Source: Chitinophagales bacterium
GTDB taxonomy: Bacteria; Bacteroidota; Bacteroidia; Chitinophagales; BACL12
DNA: 29,373 bases
NCBI GenBank assembly: GCA_014380545.1
Contig: JACMJP010000258.1
Location: 1 to 29,373 of the forward strand
Reading direction: 5' to 3'
Every line of letters begins with the position of its first letter. Within the stretch, counting starts at the first letter, position 1. Positions 25,907 to 29,373 of the stretch are shown here, one piece after another. A program made the translations under genes and the position numbers. Under the pieces are notes generated by a model that was not told the DNA's origin, ran no database searches, and saw only the letters and a program-made list of their open reading frames with translations.

Positions 25907-26896
25907 TTGAAAATAAAAAATAAATTAATTATCGGAATTCTTTTTCTTGCAGCGTTAATTATTTTTTCGTGCAAGGAAGAAATCATAAGAATAGATCCTG
26001 AAGTGGATGTATTTAATCCGTTTGATACAATTACATTTGAAAATGGTGTAATGGATGATGTTGAAATTGATTCAGCCAGTTTCCTGGGTTTACATACTTT
26101 TATTTTTAAACCTACCTGTGCAGTTTTAGGATGCCACGACGGAAGCTTTGAACCTGATTTCAGAACGGTGCAGAGTGCATATAATACTTTGGTTTATCAT
26201 CCGGTATCTAAAAATGATGCAGATGAAACTTATACTTATCGTGTAGTGCCGGGCGATGTCAGCCTTTCATGGTTATACGAAAGAATTACAACAGATGATG
26301 CTACACTTGGCCGCATGCCTTTGTATGATACTTTATATCCTGCCGAAAGACAAAAAATAATTGACTGGATACAAGATGGTGCTCCTGATGTTATGGGTCA
26401 AACGCATACAGTTTCTGATTTTGAAATACCAACCACTGCGGGTTTTATTGCTTATATAAATGATACATCAGGAATAAGAATAGATGATAACAGGATGGAA
26501 CCTCTTTCACCTATGTTATTACCTGATAATGCCGATATTGAAGTTTGGTTTAGCGCTTATGATTTTGATGTGAACGATGTTTTTCATTGGGGTTATGTGC
26601 TTACTTACAACAAAGCAAGAATTTCACCCAATGCTTATGATTTTTCTTTATATGAGGAATTTGAAATGGAATTAGAGGTAGAGGATGAACCTTATGTAGG
26701 ACCTATGTATTGGAATCCCGCTTCCACAATTCCTTACTATCATCATTTTACATTTAATACCGCTGATTATATTCCGGGGAAACTTTATTTTATCCGCTTT
26801 TATGTAAAAGATGAAGACCATCTTAATCCGACAGAAATTCCTGATGACGGATACAGCCCTTATTTAATAACCTATTTTTCATTTATTGTCGAATGA
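25907..26896 (+). CDS. Cytochrome-like lipoprotein with C-x4-CH motif
   Basis: A 329-residue lipoprotein starting at TTG 25907, with a signal helix and Cys22 in IIFSCKEE. Residues about 60-160 resemble the Planctomycete-type cytochrome c domain: PTCAVLGCHDGSFEPDFRT (Cys71, Cys76, His77), then VVPGDVSLSWLYERI, GRMPLYDTLYPAERQKI with Met137 as candidate distal ligand, and IIDWIQDGAP. The spacing is C-x4-C-H rather than C-x2-C-H, a variant seen in other Bacteroidota proteins. The C-terminal half (about 165-329) is beta-rich with NDVFHWGYV and IRFYVKDEDH. Its stop overlaps the start of the next gene (ATGA). A role in electron transfer or haem-dependent binding is inferred. Confidence 0.8.
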   Translation: MKIKNKLIIGILFLAALIIFSCKEEIIRIDPEVDVFNPFDTITFENGVMDDVEIDSASFLGLHTFIFKPTCAVLGCHDGSFEPDFRTVQSAYNTLVYHPVSKNDADETYTYRVVPGDVSLSWLYERITTDDATLGRMPLYDTLYPAERQKIIDWIQDGAPDVMGQTHTVSDFEIPTTAGFIAYINDTSGIRIDDNRMEPLSPMLLPDNADIEVWFSAYDFDVNDVFHWGYVLTYNKARISPNAYDFSLYEEFEMELEVEDEPYVGPMYWNPASTIPYYHHFTFNTADYIPGKLYFIRFYVKDEDHLNPTEIPDDGYSPYLITYFSFIVE

Positions 26897-27405
26897 TAAA
26901 AAAAGAATTTTTATTAGTGGATTGGCAGCGAAGACTCCGTTTAGTGCTTGGGTTATTTATTTTAATTCTTTTTTCTTTTGCATTTAATGCATGCAAAAAA
27001 GAGCCTATTGAAAATGATGCAAATCTTATTATAAGCGATACACCTTATATTGAATTGCGTTCTGTTTCTGCAAACACAGTTACTGAATATGAAGACTCCA
27101 TCATCTTTGAAATATTTTACCAGGATGGTGACGGCGATCTTGGTTATGCAAACCCCGACAGTTTAAGTTTAACTATTACTGACTCAAGAATATTTACTGT
27201 ACAGCAATATTATATTCCACTGCTTTCGCCGGAAGGTTCAGGTGTTACAATAGAAGGAGTATTAAATTTGAAATTAGATAACACAATTATGATTGATGAT
27301 ACCAACGCATCAGAAACTGTTCAGTTTAAGATCCAGATAAAAGACCGCAACGGGAATTACAGTAATTACGTTACTTCAGAAAATATTACAGTGCTACCTG
27401 ATTGA
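26893..27405 (+). CDS. Lipoprotein with DGDGDLG calcium-type motif
   Basis: A 170-residue lipoprotein with a longer N-region (about 19 residues including WQRRLR) before the signal helix, and Cys34 in FNACKKEP. The mature part is a single beta-rich Ig-like domain with IFYQDGDGDLGYAN, a pattern common in Bacteroidota surface lipoproteins and likely to bind Ca2+, and FKIQIKDRNGNYSNYV near the end. Translationally coupled to the cytochrome-like gene by a four-base overlap. No catalytic feature; a structural or partner role in the cluster is likely. Confidence 0.75.
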   Translation: MIKKEFLLVDWQRRLRLVLGLFILILFSFAFNACKKEPIENDANLIISDTPYIELRSVSANTVTEYEDSIIFEIFYQDGDGDLGYANPDSLSLTITDSRIFTVQQYYIPLLSPEGSGVTIEGVLNLKLDNTIMIDDTNASETVQFKIQIKDRNGNYSNYVTSENITVLPD

Positions 27406-27453
27406 GAGGGATCTGCAATTTTATTAATTCATTATTCACCTTCATTACATTTA

Positions 27454-27476
27454 ATATTGCTTTAGTAAGGCAATAT
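27454..27476. promoter_or_regulatory. Stem-loop between lipoprotein genes
   Basis: ATATTGC (27454-27460) pairs with GCAATAT (27470-27476), with TT/AA extending the stem inside. No T-run follows, so it is more likely an RNA processing, attenuation or operator site than a plain terminator. Confidence 0.35.
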
Positions 27477-27502
27477 ATGCTCCATTAATCAGTTAAACCC
27501 AA

Positions 27503-27895
27503 ATGAAAAGAATAATACAAGCTTTAATTTTATTTTCAGTAATTATAATTTTTGCCTGCAACAAAGAAGATAAAGATAATTGCATTTCATACGACCAGGC
27601 ATCTATCTTTTCTGCAGATGCTCCGTCAACAGGGCTGGCAAATCAAAATATACCTATAGATATTTCATTTCAATGCAGAAATGGTTGCGGGCATTTTGGT
27701 TCTATAGAAGAAACAATTTTGGGGGATCTTATTACAATAAAAGCTATTGCAAAATATGAAGGTTGTGCTTGTTTTTTAGGTTCGGTTAATATTCAAACAA
27801 CCCATAGCTTAAATATTTCTACAGCCGGAGTTTATTATTTAAGGTTTCTTCAAAGTGATAACAACTATCTGTCTGATACTTTAATTGTTCAATAA
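27503..27895 (+). CDS. Small Cys-containing lipoprotein
   Basis: A 130-residue lipoprotein with signal and Cys19 in IIFACNKEDKD, again a charged export-type start. The mature part is beta-rich with six Cys (NCISYD, FQCRNGCGHFG, YEGCACFLG) and ends LSDTLIVQ. The C-x3-C and C-x-C pairs suggest disulfides or metal binding. It follows the cluster after 97 bases holding a stem-loop, so it may be a separate unit or a differently expressed last gene. No family recognised. Confidence 0.72.
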   Translation: MKRIIQALILFSVIIIFACNKEDKDNCISYDQASIFSADAPSTGLANQNIPIDISFQCRNGCGHFGSIEETILGDLITIKAIAKYEGCACFLGSVNIQTTHSLNISTAGVYYLRFLQSDNNYLSDTLIVQ

Positions 27896-27918
27896 TTTTA
27901 TATCTCTCATTTATCAAA

Positions 27919-27946
27919 CAAAAAAACCGCACCTCCCCAGGTGCGG
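27919..27946 (-). terminator. Hairpin terminator at the 3' end of the lipoprotein cluster
   Basis: CCGCACCT (27927-27934) and AGGTGCGG (27939-27946) form a perfect 8-bp stem with a CCCC loop. The T-run (seven Ts) lies on the minus-strand side, so it stops leftward transcription best; on the plus strand it still follows the last lipoprotein gene by 31 bases. Confidence 0.7.
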
Positions 27947-27990
27947 CAACAATTAATGAAAAATAAAAGCTATATCACTATGAAAAAGAT

Positions 27991-28380
27991 TCTTTAAAAA
28001 ACCTGCACCTTTTACAGCGCAGGAAAATATAAAAAATGAAAAGTCAAAAAAGAGAACCCTGTAATTAAAACCCAATAAATATTATTCTTATAATTTTTTG
28101 TCTTAAAAAAACCTGCACTTTTTACAGTGCAGGAAAATTTATAACTCATGACCAAACTAATCTTTTTTAAAAGCCTGCACTTTTACATGCAGGTTTGTGC
28201 AAACAATAATTAATAAACAAATACAAATTTTATATATCCCTTAAATAAAAACCTTTTTAAAAACCTGCACTCTTACATGCAGGTTTTTTTTATTCACATA
28301 TTAAAAAAGAAATTCATTTTTATATATCACTTTAAAGCCAGTCTTTTTAAAAAACCTGCACTTTTACATGCAGGCTTTTT
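27991..28380. repeat. Five-copy diverged hairpin repeat array
   Basis: Each copy has a core close to TCTTTTTAAAAAACCTGCAC, then TTTTACATGCAGG. The stems are 28002-28023 (imperfect), 28112-28133 (7 bp, CCTGCAC / GTGCAGG), 28174-28193, 28259-28288 (11 bp) and 28355-28374. Centres are about 109, 62, 90 and 91 bases apart. Upstream of copies 1, 4 and 5 lies a shared TATATC-A/C-C-A/C-T-T type stretch, so the repeated unit is about 70 bp. All five have a T-run on the minus-strand side; copies 4 and 5 also have one on the plus side. Confidence 0.85.
28345..28380 (-). terminator. First terminator downstream of the 28404 gene (repeat copy 5)
   Basis: CCTGCA / TGCAGG stem at 28355-28374 with an 8-base loop. 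The minus-strand side continues TTTTTTAAAAAG, and the plus-strand side GCTTTTTTAT, so it can act in both directions. It lies 30 bases after the stop of the minus-strand gene. Confidence 0.7.
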
Positions 28381-28403
28381 TATAGGCAGAACAGGCAAAT
28401 GTT

Positions 28404-29147
28404 TTAAACTCCATTTATAGCATCATTATATTCAATATAATGAGCACTCTTTTTTAAACCCGGAAAACTTGCCAGGTAACTTTTAATTGCTGTACGGCGT
28501 TTTTTCAACCCGTCAACTCCCTCAAATAATTTGCGGCGGTTTCTGTTGCTTATTCCGTATGCTTCAGCTTTCTTTTGCACTTCAGTATTGGCATTTGTCA
28601 TACTGGTAAGCAGCACATTCATGTTTGCCACAGTAAGATTAGTATCCGGCGGTACATAACTTACTCCTAATGTTTGCACAATAGCTACTACTGAGCGGCC
28701 ATGACCCATGGCACTTGCAAAACTTTTTTCGCTGGGGCTTTTGCCGGCACCCGGAGGCGCATCTGGTGCTTTTTTAGGATAAGTGGGACGAATCTTTTTA
28801 AGTATAGCGGTAACATTTTTTGTTGCACTGTGGCCCTCCTCAAAATCTCCCGACAAGTAACTCACAATTCCCCTTATCCGATTTTCAAAGCAGGCCGGAT
28901 TAAGGAGGATACCATCTTCTGTTTTTTCAAACACAAGGTTTGTGCGGGTGTTGCGCTCAGTGCCCAGTGCGTTCAGCTTTGTGGTTACATCCGTATTTGC
29001 ATTATTAACCGTGGTAACGAAGGCAGCAAGTGCGGCTTTGGTAATGGTGGCATTATTTGGCGAATAATCCAACCAGCCGTTTATAAGGGTGTAACCGTTT
29101 TCAAAACGGGTAGCAAGGGCTTCAAAACTATGTTGCGATGTGGGCAT
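28404..29147 (-). CDS. Helical two-repeat protein of unknown function
   Basis: A 247-residue protein without signal or membrane segments. It is an internal duplication with a period of about 136 residues: YSPNNATITKAALAAFVTTV-NNANTDV (28-54) against YVPPDTNLTVANMNVLLTSM-TNANTEV (164-190), and IRGIVSYLSG (91-100) against RTAIKSYLAS (218-227). Between them is a Pro/Gly/Lys-rich linker (YPKKAPDAPPGAGKSPSEKS, 123-142). The halves look helical, the second strongly basic (RNRRK, KKRR), which could suit nucleic-acid binding. The gene is visibly richer in G+C than its neighbours, hinting at transfer or different selection. No family is recognised. It is flanked by hairpin repeats downstream and 21-bp repeats upstream. 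Confidence 0.72.
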   Translation of the reverse strand: MPTSQHSFEALATRFENGYTLINGWLDYSPNNATITKAALAAFVTTVNNANTDVTTKLNALGTERNTRTNLVFEKTEDGILLNPACFENRIRGIVSYLSGDFEEGHSATKNVTAILKKIRPTYPKKAPDAPPGAGKSPSEKSFASAMGHGRSVVAIVQTLGVSYVPPDTNLTVANMNVLLTSMTNANTEVQKKAEAYGISNRNRRKLFEGVDGLKKRRTAIKSYLASFPGLKKSAHYIEYNDAINGV

Positions 29148-29244
29148 CAGGTTTAATATTGATACCCAAGATTATGACAGGTGTGGAAAACTTTTGCGAA
29201 CAGAACCTTCACTTTTGTAACAGGAAAAAAACAAATTTTTAGCA

Positions 29245-29373
29245 AACGGACATCATTTTCATTTCTATGGAGGCTATTGTCATTTTTATGGGCTCTATTT
29301 TGGTTCTTATGGAGGCAATTTTGGTTCTTATGGACGCCATTTTAAATCATACGGACGCCACTTTCATTATTAT
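29245..29373. repeat. 21-bp tandem repeat array running off the window
   Basis: Six consecutive 21-base units start at 29245, 29266, 29287, 29308, 29329 and 29350, and three more bases begin a seventh. The best-conserved part is TATGGAGGC...ATTTTGGTTCT, with TACGGACGCC variants at the outer units. The array begins about 98 bases upstream of the start of the minus-strand gene. Because 21 is divisible by three, several frames stay open: YGGNFGS-like heptads and MEAILVL-like heptads on the plus strand, and ASIRTKI-like heptads on the minus strand. Coding versus non-coding cannot be settled inside this window. Confidence 0.88.

Larger units (their letters stand above)
27896..28403. other. 508-bp intergenic region filled with hairpin repeats
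   Basis: No protein frame is credible here. The region holds the 27927-27946 hairpin and five copies of a related hairpin repeat between two converging transcription units. Confidence 0.8.

Noticed and set aside
27991..28380. Hairpin repeats as a CRISPR array or integron attC sites
   Set aside because: Spacing is irregular (62-109 bases), copies are diverged, there are no cas or integrase genes, no cassette ORFs between copies, and no RYYYAAC/GTTRRRY boxes.
28701..29156. Plus-strand 151-codon frame opposite the 28404 gene
   Set aside because: It is antisense to a better frame with a clear internal duplication; its product is a low-quality Cys/Gly/Ile-rich sequence.

Overview
The window is gene-dense, AT-rich DNA from a member of the Bacteroidota, probably a Chitinophagales- or Saprospiria-like environmental lineage (inference). 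Supporting signs are lipoproteins with C-K-K-E type N-termini, short promoter-like boxes of the TTTG (-33) and TAnnTTTG (-7) type, few Shine-Dalgarno sequences, several TTG starts, and conserved Bacteroidota small proteins (DUF5522 type). About 30 protein genes are supported. I saw no rRNA, tRNA, CRISPR array or transposase.

Layout. (1) 1-1362 is a 5'-truncated lipoprotein joining a CxxCH haem segment to a PHM-like copper monooxygenase. (2) 1429-7936 holds an MFS transporter followed by an envelope-glycan block: two tandem paralogous Wzx-type flippases, a polytopic polymerase/GT-C-like protein, a GT2 glycosyltransferase and an SDR-type oxidoreductase, mostly with overlapping ends. (3) 7971-15976 is housekeeping: queG and miaE (tRNA modification, convergent), a GT9 glycosyltransferase, purB, a DUF5522 mini-protein, a small CNLC-motif protein, a LolC/E-type permease, namZ (DUF1343 muramidase) and fmt. 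(4) 16042-19129, all on the minus strand, holds two secreted paralogues of unknown function and a CorA-family transporter, with clear Bacteroidota promoters and hairpin terminators. (5) 19313-22792 holds a small beta-rich exported protein, dapF, a Deg/HtrA protease and a conserved 86-residue protein. (6) 23013-27895 is the most distinctive block: five lipoproteins around a Tat-exported alkaline-phosphatase-fold (DUF1501-like) protein. One lipoprotein carries a C-x4-CH cytochrome-like domain, and two carry repeats of a Y-x-x-L-[FY]-x-R-x-P-[ST]-x-x-E motif. It looks like a split, surface-exposed version of the cytochrome/DUF1549/DUF1501 gene sets known from Planctomycetes and Verrucomicrobia (inference). 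(7) 27896-29373 is repeat-rich: a terminator hairpin, five diverged copies of a hairpin repeat, an unrecognised minus-strand gene with an internal duplication and higher G+C, and a 21-bp tandem repeat running off the right edge.

The strongest candidates for undescribed biology are block 6 and the repeat/gene/repeat arrangement of block 7. The two secreted paralogues, one with a (CA)7 tract just before its start codon, come next.
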